The notes below the pieces were generated by a model. It was not told the origin of the DNA. It was given only the letters and a program-made list of their open reading frames with translations, and made no database searches. Below, one piece after another: positions 1 through 7,641 of a DNA stretch of 64,000 nt. This stretch comes from Conchiformibius kuhniae DSM 17694 (lineage in GTDB: Bacteria; Pseudomonadota; Gammaproteobacteria; Burkholderiales; Neisseriaceae): assembly GCF_000428785.1 (NCBI RefSeq), contig NZ_AUAP01000011.1, positions 14,207-78,206 on the forward strand, read 5' to 3'. Numbering within the stretch: the first letter of the stretch is position 1; the number at the start of each line of letters is the position of its first letter. The translations under genes and the position numbers were made by a program.

Positions 1-3000
1 AGGGTCGGCTCGGTTTGTACGAAATACCGTTGTACGACTTCCGCCAAACCGTAGCGGAAATAGTCTTCCAAAATTTCACGGCGTTGTTCGGGCGTGTCGC
101 TGTCCAGCCAACGGCAGAGTATGTGCAGGCGTTGGCAGCGTTCGCGGTAGTGGCGGTCGAGATAGGCGTAGGCATTGGCGTGATAGCGGTTGCGGGCGTG
201 CTTGCCGGTGGGGTTGCCGATGAAAAACAGGCTGCCGCACTGTTCGTCCATGCGGCTCATGTCAATCAGCCCGAGTTTTTGCAGGGTTTCCAATTGTGCC
301 AACAGTGTGTCGGGGGCTTGCCGGCGTTCGTGTGCCAACTGTTCGAGTGCGAAGCCGGTGCCGTTGTCGGCGTGGTCGGGCAAACGGGCATACAGATACC
401 GGCACAGCCCGTAGAGTTCGGACAGGCATTGTTGTGCGCGTGCCAGCCAGTTTTGCCAAGTGCCGTCAATCTCCGGTGCGGGGGAAACCAGCACTTCCGC
501 CGCATTGCGGCTGCGGTAGCCGATGATGCCCATTGCCCGAAGCGGCGCGAGCAGCTCTTGACGCAGGTCGCGGCAGGGGCATTGCCGTTGGGCGAGCAGG
601 TTGGACAAGGCGGGCAGGTACACGCGCAGCGCACCGCTTTCGTCTGCGGGCGCATCGCCGCCGTATTGGCAAACGGTTGCCAAGATTTTGCTTTGGCGGC
701 GGAACCACGCTTCATGGTTGCGCCGCACGCGGCGGATGTGCACTTCTGCCTGCCAGTGTGCCAGTTGCGCCCGCACCAGTTCTTGCAGCTTGTTGAGCAG
801 GGCTTTGACGGAACAGTCGAGCAGCAGTGCCAATTCGGGCAGGTAAAACGCTTGGCAGGTGCGTGTGTGCGGCAACAATGCGTGCAAACGCCGGTAAAAA
901 GCAAGCGTGTGTTCATTGACGGCGGTGTCGGGCGGGTCTGCCAGCCCGATGCGTATCCAAGCGGGCAGACGGGCGTGTTCGACCAGCAGCCCGTAGCGTT
1001 CCAATGCCAGCAGGGCAACGCGGATTTGCGTGTCCAAATCTTCGCCGCCGTCTTCGTGCGGCAAAATCGCGGCAAGGGTGTGGCTGCCGAACCATTGCCC
1101 GCTTGGCGGACGTGCCAACACGGAGCGCATTTGCGACCAACAGTCGTTTAAGGTTTTGCTGTTGGGAATGCGGCTGCGGCGTTCTTGGCGGAACAGGGCT
1201 TCGGTGTCTTCTGCCGACCAGAACAGATGGGCTTGCGCCCGTTCGCCGTGTTTGCGGGCGGCGCGTCCGATTTCCTGCACATACGATTCCAAATGGGCGG
1301 GCGGTTCGTAGTGGACAACGGTGTGAATGCCTTTTTTGTCGATGCCCATGCCGAAAGCATTGGTGCAGACCACCACGTCCCATTCGTGATTTTTAAAGCG
1401 GCGCAAAATGTCTTTTTTTTGGCTTTCGGGCAGCTTGGCATGGTAGGCGGCACACGCCAGACCCGATGCTTGCAAATCGCGGGCGTAGCTTTCGCAACGT
1501 TTGCGGCTGCGTACATACACCAGCGCGGTGGCGCATTCGGGGTGTTCGGGGTGGGCTTGGACGTAGGTGCGGTGATTGTCGTGCAGCAGTTTGCTGACGG
1601 GGGCGAAGCGGTGTGCGGCGGGCAGCCGGTGGACGAACGTGGTGATTTCGGCACGGGAAACCTGCCAATCTTCGGCAGCGATGCCGCAGGGAATCAGGCT
1701 TTTGCCGCCGGTCAAACGGACGAGTTTGTCGGCAAATTCGCGTTGCAGGTCTTCGCGCACACGCGGCGAAGCGGTGGCGGTGAGCAGGGCGAATGCGGGC
1801 GGACGGACAAAGTTGTGTTCGGGCGCGTCAAACAAATCCGTTCCGACACTTGCGCCGTCCGTGATGCCGTAGCAGGCATTGATGTGGTCGGCAATGCGCA
1901 GAAAATCGGGGCGGAAATCCGTTCCCCATTGGCTTAAGGTGTGCGCTTCGTCCAATACCCACAATTCGGGCGGACGGTTTTTCAGCAGTTGGCGCACCGA
2001 ATGGCTGCCCAAACGCTCGGGACTCAAATACAGTATGTCGATATTGCCCTGCCACACGCCGTTGAGAATGTCCTTTTGCACGGCTTCGCCCTGTCCCGAA
2101 ATCAGACAGGCGATGCGTTCGGCATAGGCGGGGGCTTGTGCCTGCAAATTGATGACTTGGTCTTCCATCAGGGCTTTGAGCGGCGACACCACCACCGTCA
2201 GGCTGCGGCGGTATTTGCTTAAAATCAGTGCGGGCAGTTGGAATGCCAAGCTTTTGCCGCCGCCGGTGGGCAGCAAACCCAGCGCGATGCCTTCGCGTGC
2301 CAAAACGGTACGGGCAACCGAAAGTTGCCCTTCGCGCAAGCCTTGAAAATCGGGAATGCGCAACAGGCTGCGGCATTCGCGATTGAGTGTGTCGGCATCG
2401 GTGGGTTCGACCTGCCAAAACGTGCGTTCTGCCGCTTGGAACACGCGCCCGTGTGCGGCGTGTTTGAGCAGCCAAGTCGGACGCCGTGCCTGCGGCTTGT
2501 CGAAATGGTACAACCAATGCACAAACACCGCCAAGCCGAGCCATTGCCACGAAGAATGCGCTTCGTGCGGGGGTGCCGACAGGGCGGTGCGGATGTGCTT
2601 AATCAGCGCGGTGCGGTTGCCTTCGGGCAGCAGCGACAACAGGCTGCGCGATTTTGCGGCAGACGGCTGCGGTGCGCCAAACAAATCCGACACGGGCAGT
2701 AAGCCGCAAAACAGCCGCGCCGTTGCAAAATCCAATTGCGCCCAAATGTCGCGGCACAAATCCCACAAGGCGCGGCTTTCCGCACAATCGGCAAGCGGGT
2801 CGTTGCGCCCGCTTTGGCAACGGTAGAGTTTGGCGAGCGCGTAGCGGGGCTGGTGGGGAATGAGCAGGGTGGCAAGATACAGCGTGTCGGCGCATTTCTG
2901 CCGCCATTGTGCCAGCACGTCGTCGCCGCAGTGCAGCAAACGTGCCAGATGCGGCAGGTCGAATTCAAAAATATTGTGTCCGCCCAGCCAACGCGCCGAT

Positions 3001-3248
3001 GCCAAAAGCTGCCGCACCGTGTCGCCCTGCGTGTGCAAATCGTCCGCATCAAAACGCCACGCACAGCCGTATGCCAAAAACGCCCCTTCCAGCAAATCGC
3101 CGCTTTGCGGACACATTTCCAAGTCCAGCCACAGCACATCGGCGCCCGCGCCGTTGGCTTGTGCCGACAACAGCGCGTCTGCCGTATTTCCCGTTTGCGG
3201 CAACGGTTCGGCGCGGCGCAGCCGTTCTTGCAGGCGTTCGTACAACAT
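1..3248 (-). CDS. RecQ-family DNA helicase with N-terminal DEDD exonuclease domain (partial)
   Basis: The gene starts at ATG 3248 and its C-terminus runs off the left edge, leaving about 1,080 visible residues. Residues 35-150 look like a 3'-5' exonuclease: LDLE (D42, E44) as motif I, GHNIFEFD near residue 90 as motif II, and NDPLADC as a possible motif III. The helicase core follows: Walker A TGGGKS near residue 330, DEAH at about 433-436, AFGMGIDK, and QEIGRAARK near residue 660. The order resembles RecQ-like helicases that carry their own nuclease. I read the start-to-DEAH part codon by codon without finding a frameshift. A role in DNA repair or recombination is inferred from the family. 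It is probably a paralogue of canonical RecQ, since no HRDC repeat is visible here. Confidence 0.85.
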   Translation of the reverse strand, partial: MLYERLQERLRRAEPLPQTGNTADALLSAQANGAGADVLWLDLEMCPQSGDLLEGAFLAYGCAWRFDADDLHTQGDTVRQLLASARWLGGHNIFEFDLPHLARLLHCGDDVLAQWRQKCADTLYLATLLIPHQPRYALAKLYRCQSGRNDPLADCAESRALWDLCRDIWAQLDFATARLFCGLLPVSDLFGAPQPSAAKSRSLLSLLPEGNRTALIKHIRTALSAPPHEAHSSWQWLGLAVFVHWLYHFDKPQARRPTWLLKHAAHGRVFQAAERTFWQVEPTDADTLNRECRSLLRIPDFQGLREGQLSVARTVLAREGIALGLLPTGGGKSLAFQLPALILSKYRRSLTVVVSPLKALMEDQVINLQAQAPAYAERIACLISGQGEAVQKDILNGVWQGNIDILYLSPERLGSHSVRQLLKNRPPELWVLDEAHTLSQWGTDFRPDFLRIADHINACYGITDGASVGTDLFDAPEHNFVRPPAFALLTATASPRVREDLQREFADKLVRLTGGKSLIPCGIAAEDWQVSRAEITTFVHRLPAAHRFAPVSKLLHDNHRTYVQAHPEHPECATALVYVRSRKRCESYARDLQASGLACAAYHAKLPESQKKDILRRFKNHEWDVVVCTNAFGMGIDKKGIHTVVHYEPPAHLESYVQEIGRAARKHGERAQAHLFWSAEDTEALFRQERRSRIPNSKTLNDCWSQMRSVLARPPSGQWFGSHTLAAILPHEDGGEDLDTQIRVALLALERYGLLVEHARLPAWIRIGLADPPDTAVNEHTLAFYRRLHALLPHTRTCQAFYLPELALLLDCSVKALLNKLQELVRAQLAHWQAEVHIRRVRRNHEAWFRRQSKILATVCQYGGDAPADESGALRVYLPALSNLLAQRQCPCRDLRQELLAPLRAMGIIGYRSRNAAEVLVSPAPEIDGTWQNWLARAQQCLSELYGLCRYLYARLPDHADNGTGFALEQLAHERRQAPDTLLAQLETLQKLGLIDMSRMDEQCGSLFFIGNPTGKHARNRYHANAYAYLDRHYRERCQRLHILCRWLDSDTPEQRREILEDYFRYGLAEVVQRYFVQTEPT

Positions 3249-3321
3249 AAAAACACATCGGGGCAGGACAAGGCGCGATGATAACACATCGTCCCCGTCC
3301 CGCCCCTGCGCGTGCGGCAAA

Positions 3322-3858
3322 TCAACGGCTTTGACCGTCTGTTTCCGTCCGTCCCGCCATGCGGTTGATGATTTTCCCACCGCGAATCTGATGAACAACG
3401 GCAAACAAAATATGTCCCGCCGCCAAAGCAAACAACAGCCATGCCAAACTGCCGTGCCAGCCGCCCGCCTTCACCAGCCAGCCAATCCGTTCCGGCGCGG
3501 CGGGCAGCACCGTGATGCCGAACACCTCCAAGCTGCCGCGTGCCGAACCGTATTGGCGCATCAACGCCACCGCCGGCACTGCCAACATCAGCACATACAG
3601 CACACCGTGTCCGATGTGCGCCCCCACATGGCTGCGCGGACGGCGCGTGCGGTTGCCCAACGCCCACGCCACCCGCAGCAGTGCCAGCACCATCAACACA
3701 AAGCCCGCACTTTTGTGATAGCCCACCAAGCTGAAATAATCTTCATCGTAATTCCACGCGGCTGCCGTAAACAGCATAAAGCCGAACAAAACCGCCATCG
3801 TCCAATGTAAAAAGCGGCTCACGCTGCCGTAGCGTTGCCGCGAATCCGGTTGCATCAT
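3322..3858 (-). CDS. cytochrome b561 family protein
   Basis: This 178-residue inner-membrane protein has four hydrophobic segments and histidines placed as in bacterial b561 cytochromes: RFLHW near the N-terminus, GYHKSAG, then WHGSLAW and HILFAVVH toward the C-terminus. The family binds two b-type hemes and passes electrons between quinols and soluble acceptors. Two ATG codons lie at the start (3858 and 3855). It sits 73 bp upstream of the helicase gene on the same strand and could be co-transcribed with it. The electron partner cannot be told from the sequence. Confidence 0.88.
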   Translation of the reverse strand: MMQPDSRQRYGSVSRFLHWTMAVLFGFMLFTAAAWNYDEDYFSLVGYHKSAGFVLMVLALLRVAWALGNRTRRPRSHVGAHIGHGVLYVLMLAVPAVALMRQYGSARGSLEVFGITVLPAAPERIGWLVKAGGWHGSLAWLLFALAAGHILFAVVHQIRGGKIINRMAGRTETDGQSR

Positions 3859-3986
3859 GATTTGGCATATCCAATGTTGTAAAAAAATAATTATAATCCC
3901 GATTGAAAAAACATTTGTTTTAAAAAGGTAAAGAAATGAAAAATGTTGGCTGCGGTAAAAAAGCGAAAAATTGTGTCAAAAAACGC

Positions 3987-4014
3987 TTGCGCTTTTGTGC
4001 CGTGCCAGTATAAT
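3987..4014 (+). promoter_or_regulatory. sigma-70 promoter of the 4.5S RNA gene
   Basis: A -35 box TTGCGC (3987-3992) and a perfect -10 box TATAAT (4009-4014) are separated by 16 bp. The predicted start near 4021 coincides with the 5' end of the terminal stem of the SRP RNA. Confidence 0.75.
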
Positions 4015-4020
4015 GCGAAT

Positions 4021-4127
4021 CCAGTAGCGGGTCTCTCCGCATGATGATTTCAGGCAACGGGTCAGGGGCGGAAGCCAGCAGCCCACTTGGGAAAGTCAGT
4101 GCCGGAGGACGGGCTCGCTACCACTTT
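4021..4127 (+). ncRNA. ffs: 4.5S signal recognition particle RNA
   Basis: The SRP domain IV signature is present around 4060-4083: GGTCAGG, then a GGC-GGAA-GCC tetraloop hairpin, then AGCAGCC. The ends pair as GTAGC (4024-4028) with GCTAC (4117-4121). Length (about 105 nt) and layout fit the small bacterial SRP RNA, which binds Ffh to target nascent membrane proteins. A strong promoter lies directly upstream and a long hairpin downstream. Exact ends are estimated from the stem. Confidence 0.88.
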
Positions 4128-4152
4128 TCATGATGATTTCCTTTCTGGTTGA

Positions 4153-4190
4153 GATAAAATCCTGTTTCGGCAACGAAACAGGATTTTATC
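4153..4190 (+). terminator. hairpin terminator downstream of ffs
   Basis: A perfect 16-bp inverted repeat (4153-4168 with 4175-4190) has a 6-nt loop. The stem itself is AT-rich at its base and is followed by TTTG, so it can end ffs transcription. Confidence 0.7.
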
Positions 4191-4265
4191 TTTGTCCCGC
4201 GCCCGTGCAAAAACAGCACCGTCATGCCCGCACAATCCGCCCGGACGATGCTGTGGTTTTGCCGC

Positions 4266-4617
4266 TAGGGTGTGTCATCATTTAAATTTTTCTAATATAA
4301 ATCAGTATAATGCCAAAATGCCGTCATTCCCGCGCAGGAGGGAATCCACTGCCTGATGTTTGTGAAGCAAGCGTAGCTTGGGTTGAAACGAAGTGAAAAC
4401 CCAATATTTTTCCGAAAATTTATGGATTTTGTTGGGTTTGCGCTTCGCGCCAACCCAACCTGCACCTGTGCGGGAATCCACATCGAAGCACGACAAACCT
4501 TGAAAAAGACATGGCTTGCCAAGTATCGGGCAGTGGATTTCCACCCGTGCGGGCATAACGGCATTTTTTATAATTAATTAATTTTTAATGAAATAATCTA
4601 AATAATGACGCGCCCTA
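4266..4617. repeat. MITE-like element, 352 bp, copy 1
   Basis: The ends are 18-bp inverted repeats, TAGGGTGTGTCATCATTT on the left and TAGGGCGCGTCATTATTT read inward from the right (3 mismatches). Inside are dRS3-like pieces (GCCGTCATTCCCGCG and relatives), an inverted AACCCAA/TTGGGTT block, and no plausible gene. Shorter elements with the same ends occur at 39188-39386 and 43009-43125. The right end stops 15 bp from the pyrI stop codon. The ends differ from the published Correia repeat ends as I remember them. Confidence 0.75.
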
Positions 4618-4631
4618 AATCATAATGCGTT

Positions 4632-5090
4632 TTACGCTTCCGCCACCGCTTCGCGGGCGAAGGTTTTTTCGCAATAATGGCATTTGAGCTTGGTTTGCCT
4701 GCCCTGCACGCGCACGTAAAAACGGCTCGATACGGGTTCGCCGTGGCTGGCGCAATTGGTGTTCGGGCAGCGAAACACTTCGCTGATGGTGTCGGGCAGA
4801 CGCAAACGCATTTTGCCGACCACGTTGAAATCGCGGATTTGGTTCACCACCGCTTCGGGCGCAAACAGTGCCAAACGGTTGGCATCTTGTTCGGAAAACA
4901 AGACGTTTTTGATTTTGATGATGTCTTTGCTGCCTTGTGTGCGGCTGGGCAGGTTGAAGCCCACCGTTACCGCGTTGCCGTAGTGCAGGAGCTTGAATTG
5001 GCGCAAGATGCTTAAGCCTAATCCGGCGGGAATGTGGTCGATGACGGTGCCGTGCTCGATGGCTTCCACGCTGAGTTTTTTTTGTTCCAT
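4632..5090 (-). CDS. pyrI: aspartate carbamoyltransferase regulatory subunit
   Basis: This 152-residue protein matches PyrI in length. The N-terminal part carries the allosteric nucleotide-binding fold (AIEHGTVIDHIPAG), and the C-terminal zinc domain has four cysteines in CPNTNC and CHYC. PyrI binds CTP and ATP and tunes PyrB in pyrimidine synthesis. It lies 17 nt downstream of pyrB on the same strand, so the two are one operon. Confidence 0.97.
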   Translation of the reverse strand: MEQKKLSVEAIEHGTVIDHIPAGLGLSILRQFKLLHYGNAVTVGFNLPSRTQGSKDIIKIKNVLFSEQDANRLALFAPEAVVNQIRDFNVVGKMRLRLPDTISEVFRCPNTNCASHGEPVSSRFYVRVQGRQTKLKCHYCEKTFAREAVAEA

Positions 5091-5107
5091 CGCGTTTTCC
5101 TATTTTC

Positions 5108-6028
5108 CTATACTTTTTCGTTTAAAATCAGGGATAAAATCGCCATTCGCGCATACACGCCGTTTTGTGCCTGTTCAAAGTAATGGGCGTGGGGGGTGGT
5201 GTCCACGTCGGGGTGGATTTCGTCCACGCGGGGCAGGGGGTGCAGCACGCGCAAATTGTTTTTCGCGCCCGCCAGCATGGCGGCGTGCAGGTTGAATTTG
5301 CCTTGGATTTTGGCAAATTCTTCGGCATCGAAGCGTTCGCGCTGCACGCGGGTCATGTATAAGATGTCTGCCCATGCCACTGCGTTTTCCAAGTTGTCGA
5401 AAATCTGCCAGTCGCAGCCGGTTTCGTCCAGCTCTGCGGTGATGTAGTCGGGCATGGCAAGGCTGGGCGGGGAGACGAAGGCGAAACGGCAGCCGAAGTT
5501 TTTCAGGGCTTGGGCGAGCGAATGGACGGTGCGCCCGTATTTCAGGTCGCCGCACATGGCGATGTTCAGTTTGTCCAATGTGCCTTGTGTTTCGTAGATG
5601 GTGAGCAGGTCGAGCAGGGTTTGGCTGGGGTGTTGGTTGGTGCCGTCGCCGGCGTTGATGACGGGAACGGCGGAAAATTCGGCGGCAATGCGTGCCGCGC
5701 CGTCTTTGGGGTGGCGCTGGATGATGGCATCGGCGTAGCCGGAGATGATGCGGGAGGCATCGGCAAGGGTTTCGCCTTTTTTGGCGCTGGTGTTGGCGCC
5801 GTCCGAAAAGCCGATGATTTGTCCGCCCAAACGCTGTACGGCGGTTTCAAACGACAGCCGTGTGCGGGTGGAGGGTTCGTAAAAGCAGGAGGCAATCAGT
5901 TTGCCCGCCAAAAGGTCGTGGCGCGGTTGGCGTTTGAGTTGCAGGGCGGTGTCGAGCAGGGTGTGCAGTTGTTCGCTGCTCAGGTCGGAAACGGAAATCA
6001 GGTGTTGTCGGTAAAGCGGGTTGGGCAT
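5108..6028 (-). CDS. pyrB: aspartate carbamoyltransferase catalytic subunit
   Basis: This 306-residue enzyme joins carbamoyl phosphate and aspartate in the first committed step of pyrimidine synthesis. The carbamoyl-phosphate motif FYEPSTRTRLSF and the later HPLPRVDEI aspartate-loop region are both present, and length is normal. The ATG at 6028 has AAGGA about 8 nt upstream. pyrI follows after 17 nt. A terminator and a short leader ORF sit immediately upstream, suggesting UTP-sensitive attenuation as in enteric bacteria. Confidence 0.97.
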   Translation of the reverse strand: MPNPLYRQHLISVSDLSSEQLHTLLDTALQLKRQPRHDLLAGKLIASCFYEPSTRTRLSFETAVQRLGGQIIGFSDGANTSAKKGETLADASRIISGYADAIIQRHPKDGAARIAAEFSAVPVINAGDGTNQHPSQTLLDLLTIYETQGTLDKLNIAMCGDLKYGRTVHSLAQALKNFGCRFAFVSPPSLAMPDYITAELDETGCDWQIFDNLENAVAWADILYMTRVQRERFDAEEFAKIQGKFNLHAAMLAGAKNNLRVLHPLPRVDEIHPDVDTTPHAHYFEQAQNGVYARMAILSLILNEKV

Positions 6029-6037
6029 GGACGTTCC

Positions 6038-6151
6038 TTATCGGGAGAAAAACGGCAAAAAAGCCCGTTGTGAAACGGGCTTGTGGCAAAACGGCAGGGC
6101 TGCCGCACGGGTGGCGGCAGCAGTAAAAGGGGCATGGGGTGCGGCAAACAT
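6038..6151 (-). CDS. possible pyrBI leader peptide
   Basis: A 37-codon ORF begins with MFAAPHAPF at 6151, runs through the attenuator hairpin, and stops only 9 nt before the pyrB ATG. In E. coli a 44-codon leader ORF has the same position and reads through the same kind of terminator, so that a closely following ribosome blocks termination when UTP is low. Here the ribosome-binding site is weak and the upstream U-tracts are short, so translation is inferred from layout only. Confidence 0.45.
   Translation of the reverse strand: MFAAPHAPFTAAATRAAALPFCHKPVSQRAFLPFFSR
6057..6082 (-). terminator. intrinsic terminator (attenuator) before pyrB
   Basis: On the minus strand, AAGCCCGTT and AACGGGCTT pair around a 4-nt loop, and the 3' arm runs into T6. 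It is placed between the pyrBI promoter and the pyrB start, about 30 nt before the ATG. It would stop transcription unless a ribosome on the leader ORF prevents hairpin formation. Confidence 0.75.
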
Positions 6152-6182
6152 GGCAACATCGGGCAAAACGGCAACGGCGCGG

Positions 6183-6211
6183 ATTATAGCGGCGGTGCGG
6201 GTGGCGGGCAA
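6183..6211 (-). promoter_or_regulatory. promoter of pyrBI
   Basis: On the minus strand a TTGCCC -35 box (6206-6211) and TATAAT -10 box (6183-6188) are separated by 17 bp. Transcription would start near 6176 and produce a leader of about 150 nt. Confidence 0.65.
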
Positions 6212-6228
6212 GTTTGCCGCAGGGTGGG

Positions 6229-7605
6229 TTATGCCAGTTGTGCCAACCACCGCGCCGCCTGCGCCCGCACCTGTTCGGGCGCGGTGCCGCCCAAATGGTT
6301 ACGCGCGTTCAGGCTGCCTTCGGGCGTGAGTACGGCAAACACGTCTTCCGCAATCAAATCGCTAAAACTTTGCAAAGTTTCCAAAGCCAAATCCGCCAAA
6401 TCGCAACCCTGCTGCTCGGCATGGCGCACGGCGCGGGCAACGACTTCATGACTGTCGCGGAAGGGCAGCCCCTTTTTCACCAGATAATCTGCCAAATCGG
6501 TGGCGGTGGCAAAGCCCTGCAACACGGCAGCGCGCATGTTTTCGCGTTTCACGGTAACACCGCGCATCATGTCGGCGTAAATGCGCAGGGTGTCGCGCAC
6601 GGTGTCCACCGTGTCAAACAAAGGCTCTTTGTCTTCCTGATTGTCTTTGTTGTAAGCGAGCGGCTGCGATTTCATCAACACCAGCAAGCCGGTGAGATGC
6701 CCGATGACGCGCCCCGATTTGCCGCGCACCAACTCCGGCACATCGGGATTTTTTTTCTGCGGCATGATGGACGAGCCGGTGCAGAAACGGTCGGCAAGGT
6801 CGATAAAGCCGAAGCGCGGACTCATCCACACAATCAGTTCTTCGGAAAGGCGGCTCAAGTGAATCATCAGCAGCGAAGCGGCGGCGGTAAACTCAATGGC
6901 GAAATCGCGGTCGGACACCGCGTCCAGAGAATTTTGGCAGATTTGTTCAAAATCCAAGAGCTTGGCAGTGGTTTCGCGTTGAATCGGGAAAGTCGTGCCC
7001 GCCAAGGCAGCCGCGCCGAGCGGCATACGGTTTACGCGTTTGCGGCAATCCGCCATGCGCTCGTCATCACGCCCCAGCATTTCCACATACGCCAGCAGGT
7101 GATGCCCGAAGCTGACGGGCTGCGCCACCTGCAAATGGGTAAAGCCCGGCATCACCGCATCGGCGTGTTGTGCCGCCAGTTCCGCCAAGGCAGTTTGCAA
7201 GTCGCGGATTAAGTTGCGGATTAAGTCAATTTCGCCGCGCAACCACAAACGGATATCCGTAGCCACTTGGTCGTTGCGGCTGCGCCCCGTGTGCAGGCGT
7301 TTGCCCGCATCGCCGATTTTGTCGGTAAGACGGCGCTCGATGTTCATATGCACGTCTTCCAAATCCAGCGACCATTGCAGGCTGCCTGAAGCGATGTCGT
7401 CCTGAATTTCCGCCATGCCGCGCCGAATGTCCGCCCAATCCTGCGCCGACAAAATGCCCGCTTCGTGCAGCATCTGCGCGTGCGCCAGCGAGCCTTGAAT
7501 ATCGGCCTGCGCCAAGCGTTTGTCAAAATCAATCGAGCCGGTGTACTGTTTCACCAGCTCGGACACGGGTTCGTCAAAACGTCCCGACCAAGTTTTGTTG
7601 CTCAT
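6229..7605 (-). CDS. argH: argininosuccinate lyase
   Basis: This 458-residue enzyme cleaves argininosuccinate to arginine and fumarate. The fumarase-superfamily signature GSSIMPQKKNPD and the HTGRSRNDQ motif are present, and length is typical. ATG 7605 is preceded by AAGGA. A DUS 12-mer (7378-7389) lies inside the coding region. It is upstream of pyrB on the same strand, but pyrBI has its own promoter in the 200-bp gap. Confidence 0.97.
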   Translation of the reverse strand: MSNKTWSGRFDEPVSELVKQYTGSIDFDKRLAQADIQGSLAHAQMLHEAGILSAQDWADIRRGMAEIQDDIASGSLQWSLDLEDVHMNIERRLTDKIGDAGKRLHTGRSRNDQVATDIRLWLRGEIDLIRNLIRDLQTALAELAAQHADAVMPGFTHLQVAQPVSFGHHLLAYVEMLGRDDERMADCRKRVNRMPLGAAALAGTTFPIQRETTAKLLDFEQICQNSLDAVSDRDFAIEFTAAASLLMIHLSRLSEELIVWMSPRFGFIDLADRFCTGSSIMPQKKNPDVPELVRGKSGRVIGHLTGLLVLMKSQPLAYNKDNQEDKEPLFDTVDTVRDTLRIYADMMRGVTVKRENMRAAVLQGFATATDLADYLVKKGLPFRDSHEVVARAVRHAEQQGCDLADLALETLQSFSDLIAEDVFAVLTPEGSLNARNHLGGTAPEQVRAQAARWLAQLA

Positions 7606-7624
7606 GTTTGTTCCTTAAGTATTT

Positions 7625-7639
7625 TTCAGGCTGCCTGAA
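7625..7639. repeat. DNA uptake sequence, 15-bp palindromic form
   Basis: TTCAGGCTGCCTGAA sits in the 36-bp gap between the ftsK stop and the argH start. In competent Neisseriaceae such 12-mers mark DNA for uptake. Confidence 0.85.
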
Positions 7640-7641
7640 AC

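Noticed and set aside
15..1937. Plus-strand frames of 378 and 250 codons at the left edge
   Set aside because: They are antisense to the helicase gene, which carries DEAH and motif VI in the opposite strand.
1828..2550. Suspected frameshift in the helicase gene
   Set aside because: Reading the codons from 3248 down showed one continuous frame; the competing frame was a shadow.
4292..4577. Small ORFs inside the MITE-like element
   Set aside because: They arise from inverted repeats, on both strands, with no ribosome-binding sites.
4266..4617. Correia repeat-enclosed element
   Set aside because: Terminal repeats do not resemble the Correia ends as I remember them; only the small size and nested dyads are similar.
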